In this document: piece by piece, positions 1 to 9,233 of the stretch
How the letters are laid out: each line of letters opens with the position of its first letter
How positions within the stretch are numbered: the first letter of the stretch is position 1
Assembly (NCBI RefSeq): GCF_000384475.1
Contig: NZ_ARWB01000001.1
Coordinates: forward strand, 3,872,501 to 3,936,500
Direction: 5' to 3'
Length of the DNA: 64,000 nucleotides
Source of the DNA: Methylopila sp. M107
GTDB lineage: Bacteria; Pseudomonadota; Alphaproteobacteria; Rhizobiales; Methylopilaceae
The notes under the pieces: generated by a model
What the model saw: the letters and a program-made list of their open reading frames with translations, nothing else
What the model was told of the DNA's origin: nothing
Database searches by the model: none
Translations under genes and position numbers: made by a program

Positions 1-25
1 CGGCGGCCGCTTCCGCAGTCTTCGA

Positions 26-60
26 CGTGCAAGCGCTCCCCTGTAGCGAGCGCTTGCGCG
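26..60 (-). terminator. Hairpin just downstream of the GT2 gene
   Basis: Positions 29-38 and 48-57 form a perfect 10-bp inverted repeat with a 9-nt loop. Three further pairs (26-60, 27-59 and a wobble 28-58) extend it. It lies directly after the stop codon of the minus-strand glycosyltransferase at 63. There is no T tract on either side, so it may be a transcript-end or stabilising hairpin and not a classical intrinsic terminator. Confidence 0.4.
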
Positions 61-62
61 AT

Positions 63-2234
63 TTACGACGGATTGCGATCTGTCGGATGGGCGACGTCGC
101 CGTCGGGCTCGTCCCTCACGGAGGCGATCTCCGGCGGCGCCCAGAAGGGTCGTTCCTGCATCTCGAACGGCAGGCGGAGCGTCGAGCCGTCGCTCGAGAG
201 CGTGTCGATGTGCCAGCGGACCCACGATTCCCAATAGGCAAGACGGACGGCCGAGAACCGGTGCTTGTTGAAGGCCGTGGCGCCCGACTGGGTCAGCGAC
301 GCGTCATGGGAGAGGCCGATCGCGAGCGGCTGGGCGATCTCGATGATCTGTTCCTGGGGATACCAGCTGCGGATGCGCCAGAAGAACTCGGTGTCCGCGC
401 CGGTGCGGACATTGTCGAAATAGCCGACGGTCTCGAGCACGTCCCGGCGGATGAACATTGAGGCCGGATTGGCGTGCTGATAGCCGCCGGAGTGCCGCGT
501 CACCGCCCGGCCGTCGAGCTCCATCCGGAACCAGAGAGACGTGGTGCACGCGGCTTCGCGGTCCTCCATGACGTCGAGATGCCGGGCGACGTGCTGGGGA
601 TGCATCCAGTCGTCCGAGTCGTGGAAGGTGTAGTACTCCGCCTGTGTGGCGTTCAACGCGATGTTCTTGCAGGCGTAAGTGCCGGCGTTCGTCGGGTTGC
701 GGATCAGACTGACGCGGGCGTCCGACGCGACGAGCGTCTCAGCGATCGCCGTGGTGTCGTCGGAACTGGCGTCGTCCACGATGACGAGAGCGATGCGCGT
801 ATAGGACTGCGCGAGCACCGATCGCGCAGCCTGCTCCAGAGTGGCGGCCGAGTTGTAGGTCGTCATGATGACGGCGACGAGGCCACGATCGGCGCTCTGG
901 GCGGGCGGAGGTGGGCTCGTCGGAGGGAACCTGGCGCCGTCTTCCCCACTGTCGAATGTCGGGGCGGAGAGCGCGAACTGCTCGAAATAGTTGGCTGCAT
1001 AACGTCGCCAGCTCGCCGCGTCGCCCGCCTGGAGATAGACATTGCCGAGCGCCAGCCAGATGTCGTTCGGCGTCTGTAGCTTCGCGAGCGCCTCCAGCGC
1101 TTTCGACAGCGCCGAACCCCAGCGGTCGTTCTTCAGCTCGTTCTCGACCACGGCCGCTGCGAGCTTGGCGTTCGGCGCGTCGCGCAACGCCTGCGCGGCC
1201 TGATAGTAGGCGTCCTTCAGCGGGCCGTCCTGTTCATCGAGATTGTTCGCGAGCAGGAAGTAGGCCTCCCAGTTCATCGGGTCGTTGAGACGCGCGGCGT
1301 TGAAGGCGGCGAGGCCCTCCTCGACCCTCCCGTTCCGGATCAGCGCCTTGCCTTGGTGCAGGAAAACGGCCTGGGTTTCCGCCGCGTTCAGATGGTCGCG
1401 CCAGCCCTCCAGAGCGAGCAGTTCATCGAACGCCGCGATCGCCGATTTCGTGGCGTTCAGATTGCTGAGGCTGCGTGCGCTCCAGTAGAGCAACTGCGCC
1501 GTTATCGGGGCGATTTCGTCCGTCTCGCGCCATTGCGCGGCGAGCCGCATGAGTTCGACAACCCTGCTATGGGCGCCTTCGGCATGCCATCGCGACACCG
1601 AGGAGATCACCGGACGAGGATGCGCGGACAGCGACCGTCGAAGCTGCGCGAGAGCGGACTCGTCTTGGCGCGCGGCCCGCAGCAAGCTTTGCAGTTCGTC
1701 GGCCCTGGAGCCGTCCTCGGCGATCGCGAGCCCGCTTTTCAGGCCGAACCCCTTGAGGGACATCCTCACCGACAGGTCCGCGAGCACGCCCGACCCCGAA
1801 AGCTGGACGGAGAAGCACCCGTGCGCCGCGTCCTTTGGAAGCTTCGCCTCGAACCGATGGGAGGCGTCCGACAGCGGAAGCCTGAACTGGGTCAGAAACC
1901 CATGCTGGGGGCCATAGAGTTGCAGGCAAAGCTCGCAACCCCGGCCGTACTCGCCCGCTCCGCGCGCGATGTCGACGCGCAGCGCCTTGGAGCCTGGAAG
2001 GCGGAACGCATAGGTGTTCTGAGGCTGCCTGGACGTCGGCCGGTTGCCGAACTGCGTGATCCGGGGCGTCTCGCCCTGGCTCACCTGGAAGCCGACGCCG
2101 GAGCCCTTCTGCTCCAACCTCACCTGCGCGCGCGTCGCGAGCGACGCATAGAGCGGGATCGACTTCGTTTCGCCGTCGATCTCCAGCCTGATCTTCTGGA
2201 CCGGGTCCAGAGAGCTCAAAACACTGGACGTCAT
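63..2234 (-). CDS. Glycosyltransferase family 2 protein with TPR-like N-terminal region
   Basis: A 723-residue protein. The C-terminal part from about residue 452 is a GT-A fold family 2 glycosyltransferase: it starts VAVIMTTYNS, continues with VIVDDASSDDT, and has the acidic metal-binding motif FHDSDDW. Residues about 240-430 are alanine-rich helices resembling TPR repeats. The first 200 residues match nothing I recognise. I chose ATG 2234 because the open frame upstream of it (to 2498) overlaps the preceding gene and reads as arginine/serine-rich shadow. It is last in a minus-strand polysaccharide cluster, so a role in adding sugars to a surface polysaccharide is inferred. Donor and acceptor are unknown. 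Confidence 0.85.
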   Translation of the reverse strand: MTSSVLSSLDPVQKIRLEIDGETKSIPLYASLATRAQVRLEQKGSGVGFQVSQGETPRITQFGNRPTSRQPQNTYAFRLPGSKALRVDIARGAGEYGRGCELCLQLYGPQHGFLTQFRLPLSDASHRFEAKLPKDAAHGCFSVQLSGSGVLADLSVRMSLKGFGLKSGLAIAEDGSRADELQSLLRAARQDESALAQLRRSLSAHPRPVISSVSRWHAEGAHSRVVELMRLAAQWRETDEIAPITAQLLYWSARSLSNLNATKSAIAAFDELLALEGWRDHLNAAETQAVFLHQGKALIRNGRVEEGLAAFNAARLNDPMNWEAYFLLANNLDEQDGPLKDAYYQAAQALRDAPNAKLAAAVVENELKNDRWGSALSKALEALAKLQTPNDIWLALGNVYLQAGDAASWRRYAANYFEQFALSAPTFDSGEDGARFPPTSPPPPAQSADRGLVAVIMTTYNSAATLEQAARSVLAQSYTRIALVIVDDASSDDTTAIAETLVASDARVSLIRNPTNAGTYACKNIALNATQAEYYTFHDSDDWMHPQHVARHLDVMEDREAACTTSLWFRMELDGRAVTRHSGGYQHANPASMFIRRDVLETVGYFDNVRTGADTEFFWRIRSWYPQEQIIEIAQPLAIGLSHDASLTQSGATAFNKHRFSAVRLAYWESWVRWHIDTLSSDGSTLRLPFEMQERPFWAPPEIASVRDEPDGDVAHPTDRNPS

Positions 2235-2328
2235 CTGACGGTCCCGGGGTGCGGCCGCCGACAGGCGGACAAAACTGGGCGAGGTTCGGCGGGATCTCGC
2301 GGCCGGAGTGCATGAAGTCGAACAGGCG

Positions 2329-4371
2329 TCATTCGCCGGGCGCTTGCTCGAAGGTTCCGAGAGCGATTTCCTCAGGCGACACGGCGAGCGTCGCCTCCGG
2401 TCCGATGATGAGGTCGATTCCGAGCTGGCGCAGGTTCTCGGCGACCAGCGAAACGGAAGCCACCAGGCTGCATGTCGTTCCGTCGGAGGAGTCCGCAACG
2501 TCGCCGTCGCGAGGGATCAGGATACGTCGATACCCGCTGAGATGCGCGACGGGGGCGCCGAAAGTCAGCGTGTCGTCGCCGCATCCGTCGAGAAATCCGT
2601 CCGCCTTGCAGTCCACCGTTCCGATGTCGCCGACCTGCCGGACGAACGGGGCTTCGTGCAGAAGGTAGCGGACCTCTATGCCATGCTTGCGCGAAAACAC
2701 CTCGAAGATCGGCTTGAAATAGAACGGCGCCCAGACGGTCGGCTTGCGTGCAAGCCCGGCGATCCGCTCCGCGCAGTCGGTCGGGATCGCCGGATCGAGG
2801 CTGTTCCATCCGCCCAGAAAATCGTGGTCGGCGAAGACGACGTGATGCGGCCGTAGGCTTTCGAAGAAATCCGGAAGCCCCCTGTGCACGACGTGCACGA
2901 TCGCCGCCGTTCCGAGCGACGCGCGATCTGCTGTCTGCGCGGAGGTCAGATCATCGGTCAGAATGCAGGTCGTTGAACCGGCGGCCGTGGGACTGGCTTC
3001 GCGCTGAGCCCGTGCGGCCTTGTCCCGCTGAAAACTGAGCGACCGGCGCTTGAACAGCATTGCGCGGTAGCGGTCGATCCAGAGGTTCGGGAAAACGCAC
3101 GACATCGACCTCGATCTGGAGACCAGATTCTCAGGCAGATAGTCCGCGCTGTTCCACGGCTTCGGTCCCGCAAAATGCAGGATGGATATCGCCTCGAGCT
3201 TGCCGCCCAGAAAGCGGCCGACATATTTGACGTTGCAGTTGAAATTGACCTCGAGATAGGTCGTTTCACGCTCCGCCAGAAACACGTTCCACGACTTCTG
3301 GTCGGCGAATTGGTCGATGAGGTCGCCGAGCGGCTGCAGCGTCCGACGGATCGTGCTCTTCGCGTTCTCGAACTGCGCGGCGGCGCACCATGATCCGGGA
3401 AGCGAAATGACCCCGCTGTTGATGATCCATTCGCCCGTGTAGTCGGACTTGATCGCATATTCCCTGTTGCCGAGGTCGAACGCCACTCTGGCGTCCGTGC
3501 TCGCGCCGTCCCACAGCGCGCTGATGTCGTCGAGGATCATCAGGTCGGCGTCCAGCACGACCACCCGGTCATAGCCGCTGAGCGTCAACGCCAGGAACTT
3601 CATGTAGCCGAGCTTGCCGATGCGCTTGGCGTCGGCGAGATCGACTCCGTCGAGGTCGAGCCAGCCCATGTCCGGCTCGATGAACTCGATGTTCGGATAG
3701 ATGTCGATCAGCCGTTCCTGGGCGAAGCGGCCGATCGAGCCGTCATGGAACACGAAGACGGTCGACGTAAAATCCGAATAGGTCTCGACCAGAGATAGCA
3801 CCAGCCCCATCAGGCCGGGATAGAAGCTGATGTCCGCCACCGTCGCGAAGGCCACGCCGGCGCCGGGGGTGCGGAGCTCCGACGCGAAGCGCCGCATATG
3901 GGGGACCTGCCGCTGCGCGCCGATCTCCCGTTCGGCCATCGAGAGCGACTGGCCGGCCGCCAGAAGCGGCTGCAGCCTCTTCTCGATGAGCTGCCGCGCC
4001 TGCTCCCGCTCCTCGTAGCGCACGAACGAATATGGCGAACTCGGCACGTCGCTCCGCGGAAGCGCGGCGAAGCCGGTCGGCGGCCGCTTGCGGCGGTTCA
4101 GCCGTCGGCCTGGATCGCGCGCCGGGGCGGGGTCTTCGGCCAAAGGCGGGACGTGATCCGCTGGGGACGACTCAAGCATCAACTGGAGATTGTGGCGCTG
4201 CTGGCGTGCGTCGTCGCGCTGGGCGCGGGCGACGTCCCGCTGCGCGCGCGCCTCGTCCCGCTGCCGGCGGAGCCGTTCGACGCTCGCGAGCGCGGCTTCG
4301 AGCGCGCCGCCCGCATGCGCGGGCTGGTCCGCCAAAGCTTTCGCAGGATCGACCGGCGACTTAGATGGCAT
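2329..4371 (-). CDS. Glycosyltransferase family 8-like protein with coiled-coil N-terminus and unknown C-terminal domain
   Basis: A 680-residue protein. Residues about 24-65 are Arg/Gln/Ala-rich with repeated RAQRD units and should form a coiled coil. Residues about 170-430 look like a GT-A family 8 transferase: VVVLDADLM holds the metal-binding DxD at residues 274-276, followed by WIINSGVISL and a late LHFAGPKPW histidine motif, as in glycogenin/LgtC-type enzymes. Residues about 450-680 form a further globular region that I cannot assign. It lies 94 nt upstream of the GT2 gene on the same strand, so the two are probably co-transcribed for a glycan pathway. The sugar used cannot be read from the sequence. 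Confidence 0.82.
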   Translation of the reverse strand: MPSKSPVDPAKALADQPAHAGGALEAALASVERLRRQRDEARAQRDVARAQRDDARQQRHNLQLMLESSPADHVPPLAEDPAPARDPGRRLNRRKRPPTGFAALPRSDVPSSPYSFVRYEEREQARQLIEKRLQPLLAAGQSLSMAEREIGAQRQVPHMRRFASELRTPGAGVAFATVADISFYPGLMGLVLSLVETYSDFTSTVFVFHDGSIGRFAQERLIDIYPNIEFIEPDMGWLDLDGVDLADAKRIGKLGYMKFLALTLSGYDRVVVLDADLMILDDISALWDGASTDARVAFDLGNREYAIKSDYTGEWIINSGVISLPGSWCAAAQFENAKSTIRRTLQPLGDLIDQFADQKSWNVFLAERETTYLEVNFNCNVKYVGRFLGGKLEAISILHFAGPKPWNSADYLPENLVSRSRSMSCVFPNLWIDRYRAMLFKRRSLSFQRDKAARAQREASPTAAGSTTCILTDDLTSAQTADRASLGTAAIVHVVHRGLPDFFESLRPHHVVFADHDFLGGWNSLDPAIPTDCAERIAGLARKPTVWAPFYFKPIFEVFSRKHGIEVRYLLHEAPFVRQVGDIGTVDCKADGFLDGCGDDTLTFGAPVAHLSGYRRILIPRDGDVADSSDGTTCSLVASVSLVAENLRQLGIDLIIGPEATLAVSPEEIALGTFEQAPGE

Positions 4372-4713
4372 ATCCGCTAAGTACTCTCGCCAGAAAACAA
4401 AATCCGCCTATGCGACGCGATGCGATTTGCACGCGTGCGCGGCCGAAACCGGCCTTCTCGCCAAGCAGACGATCATTCCCGAGCGCCCCTTCGGCTGCAC
4501 CATAATGGATGTTCGCATACGACAACAGCGGAGCGTGCGATCGGCTACTCCCGTATCCGTGAAAATATCTCCCGGACATTCCGGCGATCGCGCGAGCCTG
4601 GTTCGCGCGATCGCCACGTGTATGCGCCACATGCGTCGGCCGCGCCATAGGACGACATGTCCCGGCCGTCACACGACCCGCGACCGACCGGCGATCCAGC
4701 CGGCGCGCGGCTC
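4372..4713. other. Intergenic stretch with a perfect 13-bp inverted repeat
   Basis: No convincing gene lies here; the open frames crossing it are low-complexity shadows. It separates ugd from the GT8 gene, both on the minus strand, so it should hold the ugd transcript end and the GT8 promoter. It is less GC-rich than the flanking genes. The one clear structure is the inverted repeat at 4583-4615. Confidence 0.6.
4583..4615. repeat. Perfect 13-bp inverted repeat with 7-nt spacer
   Basis: GGCGATCGCGCGA at 4583-4595 pairs exactly with TCGCGCGATCGCC at 4603-4615 around GCCTGGT. It sits about 100 nt past the ugd stop codon. No run of T follows on either strand, so it could be a factor-dependent terminator, an mRNA 3'-end stabiliser or a protein-binding site. 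Confidence 0.6.
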
Positions 4714-5886
4714 TCAGTTCTCGCGGAAAATGTCCCGCGAAAACAGCTTGGCGCGAACGTCGTCGAGTTCCGGCGTGATCCGGTTGGCGATGATGACGTC
4801 CGACCGCTGCTTGAAGTCCTCGATGTCGTCGACGACCTCCGAGTTGAAGAACTCGCGCTCATCGAGGTTCGGTTCGAACACGATGACCGGAATGCCGCGC
4901 GCCTTGATCCGCTTCATGATGCCCTGGACGGACGAGTGCCTGAAGTTGTCGGACTCGCTCTTCATCGTGAGCCGGTACACGCCCACGACGCGCGGCTTGG
5001 AGGCGATGATGGACGACGCGATGAAGTCCTTGCGCGTCGAGTTCGCGGCGACGATCGCGTCGATCAGGTTCTGCGGCACGTCCTTGTAGTTCGCCAGAAG
5101 CTGGCGCGTGTCCTTGGGCAGGCAATAGCCGCCATAGCCGAAGGAGGGGTTGTTGTAGTGATCCCCGATGCGGGGATCGAGGCAGACGCCGTTGATGATC
5201 TGCGTGGTGTCGAGATTGTGGACCTGCGCATAGGTGTCGAGTTCGTTGAAGTAGGCGACGCGCATCGCGAGATAGGTGTTCGAAAACAGTTTGATCGCTT
5301 CGGCTTCGGTCGAGCTCGTGTAGAGGATGTCCACGTCCGGCTTGAGCGCGCCCTGCACGAGCAGTTCGGCGAACGCCTTGGCCCGCTCGCACTGGGAGCC
5401 GATCACGATCCTCGACGGGTAGAGGTTGTCGTAGAGCGCCTGCCCCTCGCGGAGGAACTCCGGCGAGAAGATGATCCGGTCGTCCTGATAGGTCTCGACG
5501 ACGCTTTTGGTGTAGCCCACCGGAACGGTCGACTTGATGACGATGGTGGCGTGCTTGTTGTGCTCGCGGACGTCCGACAGCGCGCTCTCGACGGTGCTGA
5601 CGTCGAACTTGTTGTTGCGCTCGTCGTAATCGGTCGGCGTGGCGATGATGATGTGCTCGGCGTCCTTGTAAGCGGACGCCTTATCCGTCGTTGCGACCAG
5701 TTTCGTCGAGTCTTTCTGCAAGTACTCGGAAATCAGATGGTCGACGATCGGGGCCTTCTTGTCGTTGATCAGGGATATTTTTTCTTCGACAATATCAACA
5801 ATCGTGACGTCGTTATGTTGTGCCAGCAAAGTCGCGTTGGAGAGACCGACGTAACCTGCGCCTACCACGGTGATCTTTTTACGCAT
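4714..5886 (-). CDS. ugd: UDP-glucose 6-dehydrogenase
   Basis: A 390-residue protein of the usual length for the E. coli Ugd type (about 388). It oxidises UDP-glucose to UDP-glucuronate with two NAD+, giving the precursor of acidic capsule and exopolysaccharide sugars. Seen: the N-terminal Rossmann motif GAGYVG, the STVPVGYT segment, EFLREG, and the active-site motif [11 protein letters not shown] with catalytic cysteine at residue 255. The 5' part of the gene is clearly lower in GC than the neighbours, and the protein is rich in Lys, Asn and Ile, which suggests acquisition from a lower-GC donor. It lies in a minus-strand run with manC and rmlA, which make the other nucleotide sugars. Confidence 0.95.
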   Translation of the reverse strand: MRKKITVVGAGYVGLSNATLLAQHNDVTIVDIVEEKISLINDKKAPIVDHLISEYLQKDSTKLVATTDKASAYKDAEHIIIATPTDYDERNNKFDVSTVESALSDVREHNKHATIVIKSTVPVGYTKSVVETYQDDRIIFSPEFLREGQALYDNLYPSRIVIGSQCERAKAFAELLVQGALKPDVDILYTSSTEAEAIKLFSNTYLAMRVAYFNELDTYAQVHNLDTTQIINGVCLDPRIGDHYNNPSFGYGGYCLPKDTRQLLANYKDVPQNLIDAIVAANSTRKDFIASSIIASKPRVVGVYRLTMKSESDNFRHSSVQGIMKRIKARGIPVIVFEPNLDEREFFNSEVVDDIEDFKQRSDVIIANRITPELDDVRAKLFSRDIFREN

Positions 5887-6024
5887 ACGTGTCGTGCCTC
5901 GTGAGATCCGGTGAAATTCGCACAGTCCTGGAAAGTTCGAGACGGGCCGGACCGGGACGTGGTCGTCCGGGCGCAGCGCCGCCAGAATGCGGGTCCAGGA
6001 GCATCCGATGCGCCTGGATCATGC

Positions 6025-7440
6025 TTAGAGCCCGACGCGGTTGTAGACGTCCTCGGTTCGGATGATGTCGTCCTCGCCGAGATAGCTTCCGGTCTGGACC
6101 TCGATGATTTCGAGGTCGATCTTGCCGGGGTTCTCCATCCGGTGGATCGCGCCGATCGGGATGTAGATCGACTCGTTCTCGTGCAGCGTCTTGACCTGAC
6201 CCGCCACCGTGACGTCGGCCGTGCCGCGCACCACGATCCAGTGCTCGGACCGGTGATGGTGCTTCTGCAGCGAGAGACGGCCGCCGGGCTTCACCACGAT
6301 GCGCTTGACCTGATGGCGGGGGCCCATGTCGAGCGAGCGATAGTTGCCCCAGGGCCTGAACGACTGCAGGTGCTCCTCGGTGAGCGCCAGGTGCGACGTC
6401 TTCAGTCCCTCGACAAGCGCCTTCACGCCCGCGGCGTCGTCGCGGCGCGCGACCAGCACGGCGTCGCCGGTGACCACCACCGTGACGTCGTCGAGCCCGA
6501 CCACCGCAACCAGCGGACCGTCGCTCGACACCATGTTGTTGGCGGCCTCGACGAACACGGCGGCGCCGTTCGCGGCGTTGCCGGCGGCGTCGGCGGGAAG
6601 CAATGTGCGGACCGCGCTCCATGAGCCGACGTCGGACCAGTCGAACGTCGCGAGGATTACGGCCGCCTTCGCGGTGGTCTCCATCACGGCGTAGTCGATC
6701 GACCGCTTGGCGGCGGCCCGGAAGCTCTCGGCCTTCAGGCGCGTGAAGTCTAGGTCCTCATATCGCCCGTCGACCGCCTCGCGGACGGCCGCGACGGTCG
6801 CCGGCTCGCGGCTGGCGTATTCGTGGATCAGCGAAGCGGCGCTGAACAGGAGATTGCCGGAGTTCCAGACATATCCGGACTTGAGATAGTCGTCCGCCGT
6901 CGCGGCGTCCGGCTTCTCGACGAAGCGTTTTACCGCGCGCGCGGGACCCGACTGCTCGGCGCCCGGCTCGATGTAGCCGTAGGCCGTCGAGGGATGGTCG
7001 GGCGTCACGCCGAACGTCACGATTGATCCGGCGGTCGCGGCGTCGCGCGCCTGCGCGCAACAGGCCCGGAAGGCCGCGGCGTCGCGCACGAAATGGTCGG
7101 CCGCGAGCGACAGCACCAGCGCGTTCTCGCCATGGCGATCGGCCGCGACCATCGCGCCGGCGAGGATCGCCGGCCCGCTGTCGCGCCCCTCGGGCTCCAG
7201 CACGATTTCCGCCTTGACCCCAATCTCCTCGAGCTGGTCGGCGACAAGGAAGCGATGGCGATCATTGGTGACGACGATCGGGAGCTCGAAAAGCTCGGGA
7301 TCCGTGACCCGCTTCACGGTTTCCTGGAAGGTCGACAAGGTTCCGAGCAACGGCAGAAACTGCTTCGGACGGCTCGAGCGGGACGCGGGCCACAGCCGCG
7401 TGCCGGAACCGCCGCATGCAATGAGCGGGACGATCGCCAC
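6025..7440 (-). CDS. manC: Mannose-1-phosphate guanylyltransferase / mannose-6-phosphate isomerase
   Basis: A 471-residue bifunctional enzyme of the ManC/CpsB/AlgA (type II PMI) family. The N-terminal nucleotidyltransferase carries the pyrophosphorylase signature GGSGTRLWP near residue 10, the lysine motif FVEKP and NSGNLLF. The C-terminal cupin has FRPWGNYRSLD and HHHRSEHWIVV, the metal-binding isomerase centre. It makes GDP-mannose from mannose-1-phosphate and can interconvert fructose-6-P and mannose-6-P. The length is typical. It lies 138 nt upstream of ugd on the same strand, which fits supply of sugar donors to the glycosyltransferases at the left end of the window. Confidence 0.95.
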   Translation of the reverse strand: MAIVPLIACGGSGTRLWPASRSSRPKQFLPLLGTLSTFQETVKRVTDPELFELPIVVTNDRHRFLVADQLEEIGVKAEIVLEPEGRDSGPAILAGAMVAADRHGENALVLSLAADHFVRDAAAFRACCAQARDAATAGSIVTFGVTPDHPSTAYGYIEPGAEQSGPARAVKRFVEKPDAATADDYLKSGYVWNSGNLLFSAASLIHEYASREPATVAAVREAVDGRYEDLDFTRLKAESFRAAAKRSIDYAVMETTAKAAVILATFDWSDVGSWSAVRTLLPADAAGNAANGAAVFVEAANNMVSSDGPLVAVVGLDDVTVVVTGDAVLVARRDDAAGVKALVEGLKTSHLALTEEHLQSFRPWGNYRSLDMGPRHQVKRIVVKPGGRLSLQKHHHRSEHWIVVRGTADVTVAGQVKTLHENESIYIPIGAIHRMENPGKIDLEIIEVQTGSYLGEDDIIRTEDVYNRVGL

Positions 7441-7638
7441 CTTGGTCTCCCGATGCGCGTCGGCGCCCCGCGAAGGGACAAGAACGCGTTGAATGCTTAA
7501 GTCGCCCCCGTCCGGTCGCGAGCGGCCGTCTCGACGGCGATGCTGCGGCGCGGCAAACTGAAGTGTACTTCCCGCGCCGTCAAGTTTCCGGCGGCGCGAC
7601 CGATTTCGGTCCCGCCGCCATTCGTCACGTGGACGCCG

Positions 7639-8517
7639 TTACGAGCCGTAGTGACCATCCGCCAGACGCAGCAGATGGCGCCCGTAGGCGGTCTTCCGGA
7701 ACAACTCGCCGCGTTTTCTCAGCGCTTCGATGTCGATGAAGCCGTTGAGATAGGCGATCTCCTCCAGGCACGCGATGGTGAGGCCCTGGCGGTGCTGCAG
7801 CGTGCGGACGAACTCGCTGGCCTCGAGCAGGCTGTCATGGGTGCCGGTGTCGAGCCACGCCGCCCCTCGGCCGAGCTGCGCGACGGTGAGTTTTCCGGCC
7901 TCGAGATAGGCCTTGTTGACGTCGGTGATCTCGAGTTCGCCGCGCGGCGAGGGGGAGAGCCCGGCTGCGATGTCGAGGACGGCGTTGTCGTAGAAATACA
8001 GACCCGTGACCGCCCAGTTGGAACGCGGCTCGACCGGCTTCTCGACCAGGTCGATCGCGCGTCCCTCCTTGTCGAGCTCGACCACGCCGTACCGTTCCGG
8101 GTCTTCGACGTGATAGGCGAAGATCGTGGCGCCGTCGGTGCGCGCGACGACATCGCGCAGCTGCGCGCCCAGCTGGGACGCGAAGAAGATGTTGTCCCCC
8201 AGCACGAGCGCGACGCGATCGTCGCCGACGAAGTCGCGGCCGATCACAAAGGCCTGCGCCAGCCCCTCGGGCTTCGGCTGGACCGCATATTGCAGCTTGA
8301 CGCCGTAATCGGACCCGTCGCCCAAAAGCCGCTCGAAGCTCGAGAGATACTCTGGAGACGAAATCAGCAGAATTTCCTGGATGCCCGCCAGCATGAGGAC
8401 CGACAGGGGATAGTAAATCATCGGTTTGTCGTAAACCGGAAGCAGCTGCTTGTTTACGGCGAGCGTCGCCGGATGCAGTCGGGTGCCGGATCCGCCGGCA
8501 AGTATGATGCCCTTCAC
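7639..8517 (-). CDS. rmlA: Glucose-1-phosphate thymidylyltransferase
   Basis: RmlA/RfbA makes dTDP-glucose from dTTP and glucose-1-phosphate, the first step towards dTDP-L-rhamnose. The protein opens [16 protein letters not shown] and continues with [28 protein letters not shown] and WLDTGTH, all family signatures. I chose GTG 8517 (292 residues, normal length): a strong GGGGGAG ribosome site lies at 8525-8531, 7 nt upstream. The longer frame to 8571 adds 18 residues ahead of the conserved start. rmlB, rmlC and rmlD are not in this window. It heads the minus-strand sugar-nucleotide run with manC and ugd. Confidence 0.95.
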   Translation of the reverse strand: MKGIILAGGSGTRLHPATLAVNKQLLPVYDKPMIYYPLSVLMLAGIQEILLISSPEYLSSFERLLGDGSDYGVKLQYAVQPKPEGLAQAFVIGRDFVGDDRVALVLGDNIFFASQLGAQLRDVVARTDGATIFAYHVEDPERYGVVELDKEGRAIDLVEKPVEPRSNWAVTGLYFYDNAVLDIAAGLSPSPRGELEITDVNKAYLEAGKLTVAQLGRGAAWLDTGTHDSLLEASEFVRTLQHRQGLTIACLEEIAYLNGFIDIEALRKRGELFRKTAYGRHLLRLADGHYGS

Positions 8518-8943
8518 AATATTTCTCCCCCGAGAATAAGCACGAAACATCAGTCCATCGACCGAGGACACGCCGTCCGGTCAGCTTTTGCTTGGCGAGG
8601 CCAAGACGCACGCCGAGGACGCCGGCGCAGGCAAGCCCAGCGCCGTCCGCCGTAGGGCCAAGCCGTCGCATTGCAGTTAGGCGTACCATATGGCGGGCGC
8701 GGCGTAGAGCGGCCGCTCGGTCGCAGCCGCCGCCGGCAGTCCCGCGTGTTAACAAAAGACCACGATCGTCGCATCGAAGACGGATTGCGACCGGCGGACG
8801 TCAGGCCCATGCGGGCCCTGATGGCGGCGGGCGATCGGATGTGGGCGCACATCGTGCAGGCGCCGCACGCCGCCGCGGCGTTTTGCCTCTGCGCGGCGAA
8901 GCCGAGACCGGGGCGCGGCCGCGCCTTTGCGTGAGTTGGCGGG
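8518..8943. other. Intergenic stretch upstream of rmlA
   Basis: About 425 nt without a gene I can support. Several overlapping frames are open on both strands, but all are Arg/Pro/Ala-rich with no family likeness, as expected from GC-rich DNA. It must contain the promoter of the rmlA run and the end of the DUF2093 transcript. I see no convincing -35/-10 pair. Confidence 0.5.
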
Positions 8944-9156
8944 TCAGTCCTTGCCGAGCGCGCGGGCCAGCGCCGCCTGCGGGCCCGCATAGGGCTCCTG
9001 GCGCTCGACGCTCCAGTATCGCAGCTCCTCGATCGGGATCGCGACGCCGGTGACGGCGCACCGGACGAACGCGCCGGGCCGCACGACGCGGAAATCGGCG
9101 TCGAGGTAACGGATTTCCGCCTCGCCGGACGAGGGCGGCTTCTCGTAGCGGTTCAT
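8944..9156 (-). CDS. DUF2093 domain-containing protein
   Basis: A 70-residue protein starting MNRYEKPP, with the family core IRYLDADFRVVRPGAFVRCAV and the ELRYWSVERQEPY segment. DUF2093 proteins are small, conserved in alphaproteobacteria and of unknown function. I chose ATG 9156, preceded by a GGAGGAAG ribosome site; a longer frame to 9210 adds 18 residues of no family likeness. It follows cheZ on the same strand, separated by about 80 nt. Confidence 0.85.
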   Translation of the reverse strand: MNRYEKPPSSGEAEIRYLDADFRVVRPGAFVRCAVTGVAIPIEELRYWSVERQEPYAGPQAALARALGKD

Positions 9157-9233
9157 GTGCGTCGCTTCCTCCGGAACCGCCATATAGGCGCGGCCGGCGC
9201 GCCGCGCCAAGAGCAGGTCGCCGCGCGGCGGGC

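Noticed and set aside
4583-4615. Classical intrinsic terminator for ugd
   Set aside because: The stem is strong but no T tract follows on either strand.
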